A stretch of 47,366 nt of DNA from Phytoactinopolyspora alkaliphila (GTDB lineage Bacteria; Actinomycetota; Actinomycetes; Jiangellales; Jiangellaceae): assembly GCF_010550695.1 (NCBI RefSeq), contig NZ_JAAGOB010000020.1, positions 1-47,366 on the forward strand. The letters run 5' to 3'. Of the stretch, positions 32,508 through 40,796 are shown piece by piece (positions within the stretch are counted from its first letter, which is position 1; each line of letters starts with the position of its first letter). The position numbers and the translations under genes were made by a program. The notes under the pieces are model-generated. The model saw nothing but the letters and a program-made list of their open reading frames with translations. It had not been told where the DNA came from and did no database searches.

Positions 32508-33671
32508 CTAGCCCTGCCTGTCGGCACGGTCGACGGTCCCCACGGCCGTCTCGATGACAGAAGCCGCCGCGAGCAGCCTCTCCTCGTCCAGCCATCCGCC
32601 GACAAGCTGCAGCGACGCCGGGAAGCCGCCACCGGGCCGCGGAACCGGCAACGACACCGCCGGCAGCCCGGCCAGGTTGAGCGGGACGGTCAGGTATGTC
32701 ATCCGTGCTCGCTCCCCGATGCGCGGAGGAGCCACACGCAACGTGGGCAGCGCCAGCAGGCCGTGCTGGTGCAGCAGCGCGCCGAGGCGGGCACGGACGG
32801 CGCGGCCGGTCCGGCGGCATTCCGTGACCCGGGCGGCGGTGATCGACTCCCCCGCACGGATGCTGCGCACGTCGCGCTCCTCGAGCCGGTCCGCGCGGCC
32901 CAGGAGATGGCGGTGTGCCCAGTACCCCTCAGCCGTCATGATCTCGTCAGCGGCGTCGATCCAGTCCTCCCATTCGGGCAGCGTGACGTCGACGGCCGTC
33001 ATGCCCGCCGCTGCCAACGCCTCGTCGATGGCGTCGTCGATCCCAGGATCGACATCGGGAAACCGCAGGCGCGACACGGTCGCCGACGCCGCCTCGGCCG
33101 GGGCGGCCCGGAACCCGGGCTCCATCAGGCTCATACCCAGGGCCAGGCCGGCGACGTCGCGTGCCAGCGGCCCTACCGTGTCCAGGGTGCGGGAGAACTC
33201 GAAGACGCCGTGCATCGGAATCCGCCCGGCGGTGGTTTTCAGCCCGGTGATGCCACAGCAGGCCGCGGGAACGCGGACCGATCCTCCGGTGTCCGTGCCG
33301 TAGGCGACATCGGCCTCGTGGACGGCGACCGCCACGGCTGAGCCGCTGGACGAACCCCCGGGCAGCCGTTCGGGGTCGAGGGGATTGAGTGGCGTCCCGG
33401 TCCACGGGTTGACGCCGTCGATGTGCCGGCACAGCTCCACCAGGTTGGTCTTGCCGACGATCCGCGCACCCTGGCTCCGCGCCGTGGCCACCGCCGGCGC
33501 GTCGGCCCGGGCCGGTTCCGCATCGTCCATGATCGCGGGGCACGCGACGGTCGTGGGTGTGCCCGCGACGTCGATGCAGTCCTTCACCGCCAGCCGCGGA
33601 CCGTCTCCGTCGGTGTCCAGTCTCAGTAACCAGGTCGCATCACGGCTCACGCGACGATCATGCACCATCAC
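32508..33671 (-). CDS. Amidase signature family hydrolase
   Basis: This 387-residue enzyme has the Ser-cisSer-Lys triad of the amidase signature family: Lys in RLAVKDCID, Ser in LPGGSSSGSAVAVA and Ser in GTDTGGSVRVPA. It is on the short side for the family (often 450-500). It lacks the N-terminal helices of GatA, and no gatB or gatC is adjacent, so it is not the tRNA amidotransferase. The start may be GTG 33671 or ATG 33668; no strong ribosome site is visible. It lies between uppS and the ureohydrolase-fold gene. The latter pairing hints at a shared amide/guanidine substrate. Confidence 0.88.
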   Translation of the reverse strand: MMVHDRRVSRDATWLLRLDTDGDGPRLAVKDCIDVAGTPTTVACPAIMDDAEPARADAPAVATARSQGARIVGKTNLVELCRHIDGVNPWTGTPLNPLDPERLPGGSSSGSAVAVAVHEADVAYGTDTGGSVRVPAACCGITGLKTTAGRIPMHGVFEFSRTLDTVGPLARDVAGLALGMSLMEPGFRAAPAEAASATVSRLRFPDVDPGIDDAIDEALAAAGMTAVDVTLPEWEDWIDAADEIMTAEGYWAHRHLLGRADRLEERDVRSIRAGESITAARVTECRRTGRAVRARLGALLHQHGLLALPTLRVAPPRIGERARMTYLTVPLNLAGLPAVSLPVPRPGGGFPASLQLVGGWLDEERLLAAASVIETAVGTVDRADRQG

Positions 33672-33743
33672 GTAAGCCCCGGCACGTGTCCGGGCCGGGC
33701 ACCTCCTGTAAGCGGCGGCCGCGGATGCTCCTGCCGCCGGCGC

Positions 33744-34565
33744 TCACACGGCGGGGGCGGCCGGGTCGGCACCGCCGTAGCGGCGGTCCCGGCTGGCGTA
33801 GATCTCGATGGCCCGCCACAGGTCACGCCGGTCGAAGTCCGGCCACAGGGTGTCCAGGAAGACCATCTCCGCGTAGGCCGCCTGCCACAGCATGAAATTC
33901 GATGTGCGCTGCTCCCCGGACGAGCGCACGAACAGGTCCACCTCGGGTAGATCGGGGTTGTAGAGATAACGGGCCAGCGTGTTCTCGTTGACCCGCTTCG
34001 GATTCACCCGGCCCGCCGCGACATCGGCCGCGAGGGCGGCGGCGGCATCGCCGAGCTCGGCCCGCCCGCCGTAGTTGACGCAGAACTGCAGCGTGATGAC
34101 GTCGTTGTCCCGGGTGCGGCGCTCGGCCTCGGCGAGCTCGCTGATCACGCTCTTCCACAGCCGGGGGCGCCGCCCGGCCCACCGGATGCGCACACCCAGG
34201 GCGTCCAGCTCGTCGCGCCGGCGATGGATGACGTCTCGGTTGAAGCCCATCAGGAACTTGACCTCGTCCGGTGAGCGGCGCCAGTTCTCCGTGGAGAACG
34301 CGTACGCGGACAGGCAGGGCACACCGATCTCGATAGCGCCGTGGATGACGTCGAGCAACGCCGCCTCACCAGCCTCGTGCCCCTTGGTGCGCGGGAGACC
34401 GCGCTGATTGGCCCACCGACCGTTGCCGTCCATGACCAGCGCCACGTGCCGCGGGACCAGGTCGGCTGGAACGGGTGGCGGCTGGGCACCGGACGGGTGC
34501 GGCGGTGGCGCCGCGAACTCTCGTTTCACAGGCACGCCACCGGCTTTTCGTCGATCATCCTCCAC
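33744..34565 (-). CDS. uppS: Isoprenyl transferase (undecaprenyl diphosphate synthase type)
   Basis: This 273-residue Z-type prenyltransferase adds isopentenyl units to make polyprenyl diphosphate for cell-wall synthesis. The catalytic Asp lies in [13 protein letters not shown]. Other conserved stretches are [33 protein letters not shown] and [19 protein letters not shown]. The N-terminal 30 residues are Pro-rich and variable, so the true start could be a later GTG (VKREF). The chosen GTG begins one base after the recO stop, suggesting coupling. Confidence 0.95.
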   Translation of the reverse strand: MEDDRRKAGGVPVKREFAAPPPHPSGAQPPPVPADLVPRHVALVMDGNGRWANQRGLPRTKGHEAGEAALLDVIHGAIEIGVPCLSAYAFSTENWRRSPDEVKFLMGFNRDVIHRRRDELDALGVRIRWAGRRPRLWKSVISELAEAERRTRDNDVITLQFCVNYGGRAELGDAAAALAADVAAGRVNPKRVNENTLARYLYNPDLPEVDLFVRSSGEQRTSNFMLWQAAYAEMVFLDTLWPDFDRRDLWRAIEIYASRDRRYGGADPAAPAV

Positions 34566-34566
34566 C

Positions 34567-35346
34567 TCACAGGTGCGCCACCGGCTCGTCGTCGCCGATC
34601 ACCTGGCGCTCCCGGTAGACCCGCTCGACGAGCGGGAGCGAACGCAAGCCGCGCTCCAGGTGCCACTGGAGGAACGCCGCGGTGATGCCGCTGGCCTCGC
34701 GCCGGGCCTGTTCCTCGCTCTGATCCGCCACCGCCCAGTCTCCGGTCAGCAGCGCGCTCAGGAGGGCGAGTGTGTCCGCCGAGGGGGCGACCGTGCCGGC
34801 CGGGCGGCACGCCCCGCACACCATGCCACCGGAATGCACCGAGAACAGCCGGTGCGGCCCCTGGGTGCTGCACCGCGCGCAGTCGGTGAAGCTCGGTGCG
34901 AACCCGGCGATGGCGAGCCCACGCAAGAGGAACGCGTCCAGCACGAGGCCGGGGTCGTGGGCTCCTCCTGCCAGCGCCCGCAACGCGCCCACCAGGAGAA
35001 GGTAGTGCTGCAACGCCGGTTCTCGCTCCTCGGCGCTGAGCCGCTCAGCCGTCTCCAGGATGGCCGTGGCGGAAGTGTACCGGGCGTAGTCGGCGCAGAT
35101 CTTGGTCCCGAAGGGCGCCACTGTCTCGACCTGAGTGACGATGTCCAGCGAGCGGCCGGTGGCGAGCTGGACGTCGATGTGCATGAACGGCTCCAGCCGC
35201 GCGCCGAACCGGCTGGTGGTGCGCCGGACACCCTTGGCCACGGCACGGATGCGGCCGTGGCCGCGGGTGAGCAACGTGACGATGCGGTCGGCCTCGCCCA
35301 GCTTCTGGGTACGCAGCACGACCGCCTCGTCACGATAGAGACTCAC
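34567..35346 (-). CDS. recO: DNA repair protein RecO
   Basis: This 259-residue recombination mediator works with RecR and RecF. The N-terminal OB fold is [22 protein letters not shown], followed by a helical core. The C-terminal four-Cys zinc motif has CARC and CGAC about 25 residues apart. The GTG at 35346 is chosen because conservation begins there; the frame stays open 27 codons further but is Gly/Asp-rich and unlike RecO. Gene order recO-uppS is widely conserved in actinobacteria. Confidence 0.95.
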   Translation of the reverse strand: MSLYRDEAVVLRTQKLGEADRIVTLLTRGHGRIRAVAKGVRRTTSRFGARLEPFMHIDVQLATGRSLDIVTQVETVAPFGTKICADYARYTSATAILETAERLSAEEREPALQHYLLLVGALRALAGGAHDPGLVLDAFLLRGLAIAGFAPSFTDCARCSTQGPHRLFSVHSGGMVCGACRPAGTVAPSADTLALLSALLTGDWAVADQSEEQARREASGITAAFLQWHLERGLRSLPLVERVYRERQVIGDDEPVAHL

Positions 35347-35399
35347 GCGACCATTGTCCGCCACCGGACTGACATCGCGGCGCAAGGGCTCGCCAACGC

Positions 35400-35459
35400 C
35401 CCCATGATCATCGACGATCACCCCCACGCCAAGGTGGCGGATCGTCGATGATCATGGGG
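35400..35459. terminator. Long hairpin between dacB and recO
   Basis: The perfect 20-bp arms 35400-35419 and 35440-35459 (outer CCCCATGATCATCG) enclose a 20-nt loop that itself contains CGCC/GGCG. It begins 12 bp past the leftward dacB stop and ends transcription before recO. The outer stem shares ATGATCAT with the palindrome at 130-215. Confidence 0.8.
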
Positions 35460-35471
35460 ACGGGTAGGAGG

Positions 35472-37091
35472 TCAGCAGGACTTGGTCCAGGAACACTCCA
35501 GCTCGTTCGCGCTCACCGGAGCATGCTCGCCCAGCTGTTCGGACGACGACCCGTTCTCACGGGAATCGGAGAGCGTTCCGACCGGCACCTCGCCGTCGGC
35601 GGTGTGCTCGGCCAGGCGCACGGCGATCGCGTCCTCGAGGTCGGACGGCTTACCACTGAGGTAGTAGTTGAGCACGATCGCGAAGACCAGCTCGTCGTCG
35701 TCGGCAGTTGTCACGTAGCCGGACAGGGCCGACGCACCGGTCAGAGATCCGGTCTTGGCGCGAACGTTGTCCTGCGCCGCGGTGCCCACCATCCGGCTCC
35801 GCAACGTCCCGCCGACCATCCGCTCGCTGACCCCGGCCACCGGCATCGACTCGTACCATGCGTCGAACCACGGCTCGTCCTGGATGGCCCGCAACATGTC
35901 GACGAACTCGTTGCCCGGAACCCAGTTCCGGCGGGACAGCCCGGAGCCGTCCACCACCGCGATGGTGTCCGTGTCCACGTCCCACTTCTGCAGCGACGTC
36001 CGCATCGCCGCCAGGCCGGCCGCCCAGGTACCGGCTCCCGAGACCTCGCGGCCCATCGCCTTGACCAGGACCTCGGCGTGACCGTTGTTGCTCAGCTTCA
36101 TGAACGGGATGAGCAGCTCGCTCAGCGGCATCGACTCGTGGGCGGCGAGGACGCGGGCGCCGGCTGGCGTGCTGCCGTAGCCGATTCCATCCCGGACCTT
36201 GACGCCGCGCTCCTCCAGCGCCCGGAGGAAGACGTCGGCGGCAAGTCCGGTGGGTTCCCAGATAGCCCGCCAGACGCTGGTGGGCGCCGCGTCGGTGGCG
36301 ATGGTGCCGCTGATCCTGATGGAGTCGCTGCCGTGGTCCCGGTCGATCGAGATGGAGCGTCCGGAACCGGCGTCTGTGGTGACGGCGTCGTTGACGATGC
36401 CGACGTAGTCGTTGTCCGGCACCATCGTGACCACCGGGGCATCGCCCGCGCGCCGGCCCGGCTCGACCCGGACGATCACGGTGCCCGCGTCGTAGTCCGT
36501 GTCCGGTCCGACGGTGAGCGCCGAGATCTGGGCAGAGTAGTAGAACGGCTCGTCGTCCCAGTTCCAGCCGAGCCCGAGGCGCACGTCGTCGAACCAGGTG
36601 TCGTCGGCGACCACCGCTCCGTGGACACGCTGGATGCCGGCGTCGGCGATCTGGCCGGCGAGGTTTTCGTAGTCTTCGGCCAGCATCGTGGGGTCGCCCG
36701 TACCTCGCAGATAGAGGTTTCCGGCGAGGATCCGGCCGCTGTGCCGGGCATCAGTCTCCACCGTGGTGCCGAAGGTGTGCTCCGGACCGAGGACATCCAT
36801 CGCCGCCGCCGAGGTCAGCAGCTTCGTGTTCGACGCCGGCATCAGCCGGTTCTCGCCGTTGTGGTCGTAGAGCACGTCGCCGGTCTCGGCGTCGGCGACG
36901 ACGACCGAGGCCTGGGCCCCGTCGAGACGCGGATCGGCCAGGATGCCGTCGAGATCGGCGACGAGATCCGCCACGGCCGGATCGGCCGGGGTGAGGTTCT
37001 CCGCCGGCAGCGCCGACGGCACGACGTTGAACGCGGCCAGCAGGCCGCCTGCGGCTAAAGTGACGATGACGTTCCTGGACCGACCGCGCAT
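35472..37091 (-). CDS. dacB: D-alanyl-D-alanine carboxypeptidase/endopeptidase (PBP4, peptidase S13)
   Basis: This 539-residue secreted peptidoglycan-trimming enzyme has a signal peptide (residues 1-28). The nucleophile motif is SNTK in LMPASNTKLL, the SxN motif is SNN in MKLSNNGHAEVL and the KTG motif is in RAKTGSLTGASALSG. The inserted domain between the first two motifs is typical of family S13. AAGGAG precedes the ATG at 37091; the open frame runs 24 codons further without support. The last 50 residues form a Ser/Glu-rich tail ending with two Cys. Confidence 0.93.
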   Translation of the reverse strand: MRGRSRNVIVTLAAGGLLAAFNVVPSALPAENLTPADPAVADLVADLDGILADPRLDGAQASVVVADAETGDVLYDHNGENRLMPASNTKLLTSAAAMDVLGPEHTFGTTVETDARHSGRILAGNLYLRGTGDPTMLAEDYENLAGQIADAGIQRVHGAVVADDTWFDDVRLGLGWNWDDEPFYYSAQISALTVGPDTDYDAGTVIVRVEPGRRAGDAPVVTMVPDNDYVGIVNDAVTTDAGSGRSISIDRDHGSDSIRISGTIATDAAPTSVWRAIWEPTGLAADVFLRALEERGVKVRDGIGYGSTPAGARVLAAHESMPLSELLIPFMKLSNNGHAEVLVKAMGREVSGAGTWAAGLAAMRTSLQKWDVDTDTIAVVDGSGLSRRNWVPGNEFVDMLRAIQDEPWFDAWYESMPVAGVSERMVGGTLRSRMVGTAAQDNVRAKTGSLTGASALSGYVTTADDDELVFAIVLNYYLSGKPSDLEDAIAVRLAEHTADGEVPVGTLSDSRENGSSSEQLGEHAPVSANELECSWTKSC

Positions 37092-37369
37092 CTGGGCTCC
37101 TTGCACGTAGGGAAGGACGCAGCTGAGGTCTAGACCATCCTGGAATTCTTTCCGCAATGTCAAGCATTCGCCGGAATATTTCTCGGCATCCGGGCAACAA
37201 GGGCTCGGTGGCCGGAGCTTCTGGATTCCCGTGAACGGGACGGTTCTGTGGATGTTTACCCACCCTTGACCGCACCTTGGCTGGCGCCGCCGACACTACT
37301 CAGCACGGCCCGGTGTCAGCCTGGGCCGGCCAAACTTCATGCTCCGAGCATGCACAAGGTGGACATCGG

Positions 37370-38134
37370 ATGAGACTCGACGCGCACGAACTCGGCACTG
37401 TCCTGGGTATCTGGGCCCATCCCGACGACGAGGCCTACCTCTCCGGCGCGCTCATGGCGGCATCTGTCGACGACGGACGCCGGGTGGTGTGTGTCACCGC
37501 CACCAAGGGCGAGGCCGGCTTTCCCGACGACGACGGCCGCACGGCCGACGAGCGCAGGATGCTGCGCGTGACGGAATGCGCGGCCTCGATGGAGATTCTC
37601 GGGGTCGCGGAGCACCATTGGCTCGGGTACTCCGACGGAGGGTGCCATCTCATCGACCCCGCGGTGCCCGTGGCCAAGCTCGCCGCCCTGATCGACGAGA
37701 TCCGGCCGGATACGGTTCTCACCTTCGGCCCCGACGGCATGACCGGCCACGACGACCACATGGCGGTAAGCCGCTGGGCGACCCTCGCAGTCCGCCGAAC
37801 CGCAGCGACCTCCACGTCGGACGGCACGCCGCATCGGACGCCGCCACGCCTGCTGTATGCGACGAAGACACAGGATTGGAACGAGCGCTTCGGCGCACAC
37901 ATCGCCCTCGACGCGATCATGATGGTCGAGGGGATGACGCCGCCCGCTGTCGAGCCCGAGCAGCTGGCCATCTGGTTCCGGCCGGATACAGCACTGCTCG
38001 ATCGAAAGGTGCGGGCTCTTCGCGCCCAGTCCAGTCAGGTCGATCCGCTCTACCGGGCTCTCGGGGACGCCGCGTTCCATGATCTCACCGCGGAGGAGTT
38101 CTTCCGCGATGCCAGCTTCGAGGACTGGCGGTAG
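37370..38134 (+). CDS. PIG-L (LmbE-like) family deacetylase
   Basis: This 254-residue zinc-dependent N-deacetylase-fold protein carries the zinc motif AHPDDE near the N-terminus and the second ligand region GHDDHMAVSRW. Actinobacterial members include MshB (mycothiol synthesis), Mca and antibiotic GlcNAc deacetylases. Nothing here singles out one. The ATG is preceded by AAGGTGG. The methyltransferase gene follows after 7 bp, so the two probably form an operon, which hints at tailoring of a small molecule. The 278-bp region upstream holds no gene. Confidence 0.9.
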   Translation: MRLDAHELGTVLGIWAHPDDEAYLSGALMAASVDDGRRVVCVTATKGEAGFPDDDGRTADERRMLRVTECAASMEILGVAEHHWLGYSDGGCHLIDPAVPVAKLAALIDEIRPDTVLTFGPDGMTGHDDHMAVSRWATLAVRRTAATSTSDGTPHRTPPRLLYATKTQDWNERFGAHIALDAIMMVEGMTPPAVEPEQLAIWFRPDTALLDRKVRALRAQSSQVDPLYRALGDAAFHDLTAEEFFRDASFEDWR

Positions 38135-38141
38135 GGCCGTC

Positions 38142-38996
38142 ATGGCCGACGCAGACACGGCGGCCCTGGACGCGCGTCTCGGCTATTCCAAGGTTGACCA
38201 GCAGCCTGATGTCGCCACGGTGCTGGCGGGAATGGACGCCACGGCCGCCTGGCCTTCCGTCCGCAGGCTCCGGGCGTGGGAACGTGCGCGGCTCGCTCCT
38301 CGTCCCGGCGACGAGGTCCTGGACGTCGGATGCGGGCTCGGCGACGTGGCGGCGACACTGGCCGCGAACGTGGCACCCGGTGGCCGGGTGGTCGGCATCG
38401 ACGCCAGCACCAGCATGCTGGAGGTTGCCAGGAGCCGGGTGGCCGACGCCGGGGTGAGCGTGGATTTCCACACCGGCGATGCCGCCGATCTCGGCGAGCC
38501 GGACGCGGCGTTCGACATCTGCCGCTCGGAGCGCACGCTGCAGTGGCTGGAGGAGCCTGGCCGCGCGGTGAACGAGATGGTGCGCGTCCTGCGTCCGGGC
38601 GGGCGGTTGTGCATCACCGACACCGACTGGCTGACCCTCACCATCGACATCCCCGACGACGACGCGGTCGCCGCATTCCGTGAAGCCATCCCGAGGTTGC
38701 GGGGAACACCGGCCTCGGCCGGCAGCAAGCTTCTCAACCTCTGCCGTGACGCGGGAATCACCGGCCTCGAGGCCACCGCTGAAACCCACGTCTGGACGCA
38801 GTGGTCACCCGACACGGAAGCGACACCCTCCGGTGTCTTCCCGATCCCGCCGATCGTTCACCAGATGGTCGAGGCACGGGCCCTCGACGCGGCGACGGGA
38901 TCACGCTTCCTCGAGCAGCTGGTCCATGCCGGCCGGACCGGCCGCGTCTTCATGTCTGTGGGGATGTTCGCGGTGGCGGGGCGACGCCCAGGCTGA
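38142..38996 (+). CDS. SAM-dependent methyltransferase (class I)
   Basis: This 284-residue enzyme has the SAM-binding motif EVLDVGCGLGD, acidic loop VVGIDASTSML and post-II motif FDICRSERTLQWLEEP, then LRPGGRLCITDTDW. The overall pattern is that of UbiE/methyltransferase-11 small-molecule enzymes. It shares a transcript with the PIG-L deacetylase 7 bp upstream. The substrate is unknown. Confidence 0.9.
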   Translation: MADADTAALDARLGYSKVDQQPDVATVLAGMDATAAWPSVRRLRAWERARLAPRPGDEVLDVGCGLGDVAATLAANVAPGGRVVGIDASTSMLEVARSRVADAGVSVDFHTGDAADLGEPDAAFDICRSERTLQWLEEPGRAVNEMVRVLRPGGRLCITDTDWLTLTIDIPDDDAVAAFREAIPRLRGTPASAGSKLLNLCRDAGITGLEATAETHVWTQWSPDTEATPSGVFPIPPIVHQMVEARALDAATGSRFLEQLVHAGRTGRVFMSVGMFAVAGRRPG

Positions 38997-39011
38997 TCGG
39001 GTTCCACGAGC

Positions 39012-39443
39012 TCACGCGGCCGCGAGGGTGGCGACATGACCCGCCGCGCCATAGTCGATCAGGGCGGTGTCCGCCGTCACGAGGGTCGCACCGAGCGTGC
39101 GCGCCGTGGCCACGATGATCCGGTCAGCCGGGTCACGGTGAATGTCCCCCGGCAACCGGGTGCTGGCAACGGCGATCTCCGGCGCCAGCGGGACCACGGT
39201 GAGGCCGGGCTGAGCCACCACGCGTTCAACCCACGCGCCGACGTCGCTGGTGAGCTGGAGCCGGTCTTTCGCCACCAGCATGGCGATCTCCCACAGCGAG
39301 ATCGAGCTGACGTTCGCACCCGCTGCATAGGAGGCGTTCTCGATCTTCTGCCGCACGTCCGCGGGCAGCCGGGAATCTCCAGCGAGCATCCAGACCAGCA
39401 CGTGCGTGTCCAGCACCACGGGACCGCCGTCCTGCGGCGTCAC
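39012..39443 (-). CDS. PIN-domain toxin (VapC family)
   Basis: This 143-residue PIN ribonuclease has the acidic active-site residues in place: Asp in VVLDTHVLVWML, Glu in SISLWEIAML, Asp in DPADRIIVATAR and Asp in LVTADTALI. The GTG start at 39443 overlaps the antitoxin stop (GTGA), typical of toxin-antitoxin pairs; the frame is open five codons further. The likely targets are tRNA or rRNA, as for other VapC toxins. Confidence 0.9.
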   Translation of the reverse strand: MTPQDGGPVVLDTHVLVWMLAGDSRLPADVRQKIENASYAAGANVSSISLWEIAMLVAKDRLQLTSDVGAWVERVVAQPGLTVVPLAPEIAVASTRLPGDIHRDPADRIIVATARTLGATLVTADTALIDYGAAGHVATLAAA

Positions 39444-39682
39444 CGCAGAGCGTCCCACTCGTCGCCGATGGGAGCGAGGAGGTCCTCGCAGTGGGCGACC
39501 GTCCCGGCCAGTGCGCCGAAGAGCGGCGCCGGCGGGTCGACCGGCACCAACCTGGCCACCGGCACTCCGCGCTTGGTGATGGTGACCGGGACGCGCGACT
39601 CAGCCACCCCGTCGAGCACCTTGAGGCAGACGGCCTTGAACTGGCCCGCCGGCATATGCGTGGTCTTACCCGCTGGCGTCAT
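39440..39682 (-). CDS. Phd/YefM-type antitoxin (VapB role)
   Basis: This 80-residue antitoxin has the typical HMPAGQFKAVCLKVLDGVAE DNA-binding start, the VTITKRGVPVARLVPV beta strand and an acidic C-terminal tail that would bind the PIN toxin. The ATG at 39682 is chosen because family members start there and an operator-like repeat begins at the next base. The gene is translationally coupled to the toxin. Confidence 0.88.
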   Translation of the reverse strand: MTPAGKTTHMPAGQFKAVCLKVLDGVAESRVPVTITKRGVPVARLVPVDPPAPLFGALAGTVAHCEDLLAPIGDEWDALR

Positions 39683-39709
39683 ATGACCATGGTCACACAC
39701 CATGGTCAT
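39683..39709 (-). promoter_or_regulatory. Toxin-antitoxin operator
   Basis: ATGACCATGGT (39683-39693) and ACCATGGTCAT (39699-39709) are perfect 11-bp arms with a 5-bp spacer. The left half includes the palindrome TGACCATGGTCA. It touches the antitoxin start codon, as expected for an autoregulatory site bound by the antitoxin-toxin complex. Confidence 0.75.
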
Positions 39710-39789
39710 GAAGGCAACCGTGAGACCTCGGCAAGCCGAATGCCCCGCGCAGCTCGAACGGCACCGAGCCGAGCCATTCGCCGCGACCG

Positions 39790-39820
39790 AGATTCGAGCT
39801 AGAATCTGGAGCAATTGCTC
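39790..39820 (+). promoter_or_regulatory. Two-palindrome operator and -10 box of the SMR pump operon
   Basis: AGATTCGAGCTAGAATCT (39790-39807) is an 18-bp near-palindrome (8 of 9 pairs), and GAGCAATTGCTC (39809-39820) is a perfect 12-bp palindrome next to it. A -10-like TAGAAT (39800-39805) lies within the first. They precede the pump ATG by about 24 bp, so a bound repressor would cover the promoter. The TetR protein encoded in the operon is the likely binder. Confidence 0.65.
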
Positions 39821-39843
39821 AGGTTTTTACCTTGGGGGTTCCC

Positions 39844-40167
39844 ATGCCATGGCTCTTCCTCGCCGCCGCGATCGCCTTCGAGGTGACCGCAACCACGGCG
39901 TTGAAGCTCTCGGAGGGCTTCAGCCGGCTCGTTCCGTCGATTGTTGTGGTGGTGGGCTACGCCAGCGCGTTCTACCTGCTCTCGCTGGCGCTCACCCGCG
40001 GCATGCATCTCGGCGTCGCGTACGGAGTGTGGGCAGCAGCCGGCATCGCGCTGATCGCCGTCATCGGCACGATATTCCTGGGTGAGAACATGACGTGGGT
40101 CCAGGTGGGCGGAATCGCATTGATCATCGCCGGTGTCCTCGCACTCGAGCTCGGAGGTAACCAGTGA
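39844..40167 (+). CDS. Small multidrug resistance (SMR) efflux protein
   Basis: This 107-residue four-helix membrane protein is an EmrE/QacE-type cation/proton antiporter. The conserved membrane Glu lies in AIAFEVTATTALK (E13-E14 region). GVAYGVWAAAGIALIAVIG is the family's third-helix signature. A GGGGG stretch lies before the ATG; an upstream in-frame TTG is less likely. Its stop overlaps the start of the TetR gene (TGATG). SMR subtypes include guanidinium exporters, which cannot be excluded. Confidence 0.93.
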   Translation: MPWLFLAAAIAFEVTATTALKLSEGFSRLVPSIVVVVGYASAFYLLSLALTRGMHLGVAYGVWAAAGIALIAVIGTIFLGENMTWVQVGGIALIIAGVLALELGGNQ

Positions 40168-40769
40168 TGGCGCGTGCCGCCGGCACCGCTCACGGTGATC
40201 TCGTGCCGGACCCCTCCATCCAGGACGGCCGGCGCCGCAAGGGCGAGAAGCGCAGGCGGCTGCTCCGCGAAGCCACGATGCGCGTCATCGAGGACAGCGG
40301 AGTCGCAGCGGTCACCCAGCGCGCGGTGGCGCGCGAGGCCGGGCTGCCGCCCAGTGCGGTGATGTACTACTTCCCCTCCGTTGAGGAGATGCTCGTGGCG
40401 GCACTGACCGCCTGCAACGACAGCTACCTGGAGGAACTCGACAAGCTCTGCAGCATGGACGACGCCAGCGCTCTGGAGGGACTCGCGTCGTTGATCGCCG
40501 GCAGCACGACCACCACCCGCGCTCACATCGTCGCCGAATACGAACTGTTCCTGAAGGCTGCTCGACGGCCGGAGATGCGCCCGCAGATCGCCCGATGGAT
40601 GGACGCCCTCGACGCGTTGATGGCCAGGTACATCGACGACCCCGTTGAACGAGCCGGTGCCACCGCCGCCATCGACGGCCTGTTCCTCCGCGCCTGTATC
40701 GGCGAGAATCCACCCGACGCCGGCGTCGTCCTCCACGTTCTGCAGAGCCTGATCAGACGGGCCGGCTAA
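40167..40769 (+). CDS. TetR-family transcriptional regulator
   Basis: This 200-residue repressor has an N-terminal helix-turn-helix (about 25-75; ATMRVIEDSGVAAVTQRAVAREAGLPPSAVMYYFPSVEE). A helical ligand-binding domain follows that is poorly conserved, as usual. It overlaps the SMR pump stop by one base, so pump and regulator are made together. It probably represses the operon through the palindromes at 39790-39820 and is released by a pump substrate. Confidence 0.9.
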   Translation: MARAAGTAHGDLVPDPSIQDGRRRKGEKRRRLLREATMRVIEDSGVAAVTQRAVAREAGLPPSAVMYYFPSVEEMLVAALTACNDSYLEELDKLCSMDDASALEGLASLIAGSTTTTRAHIVAEYELFLKAARRPEMRPQIARWMDALDALMARYIDDPVERAGATAAIDGLFLRACIGENPPDAGVVLHVLQSLIRRAG

Positions 40770-40796
40770 GCAGTCCGGGCTGGCAGACTATTCGCC

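Noticed and set aside
32508-33671. Amidase as GatA of the tRNA amidotransferase
   Set aside because: No gatB or gatC nearby, shorter than GatA, and the context is a ureohydrolase-fold neighbour.
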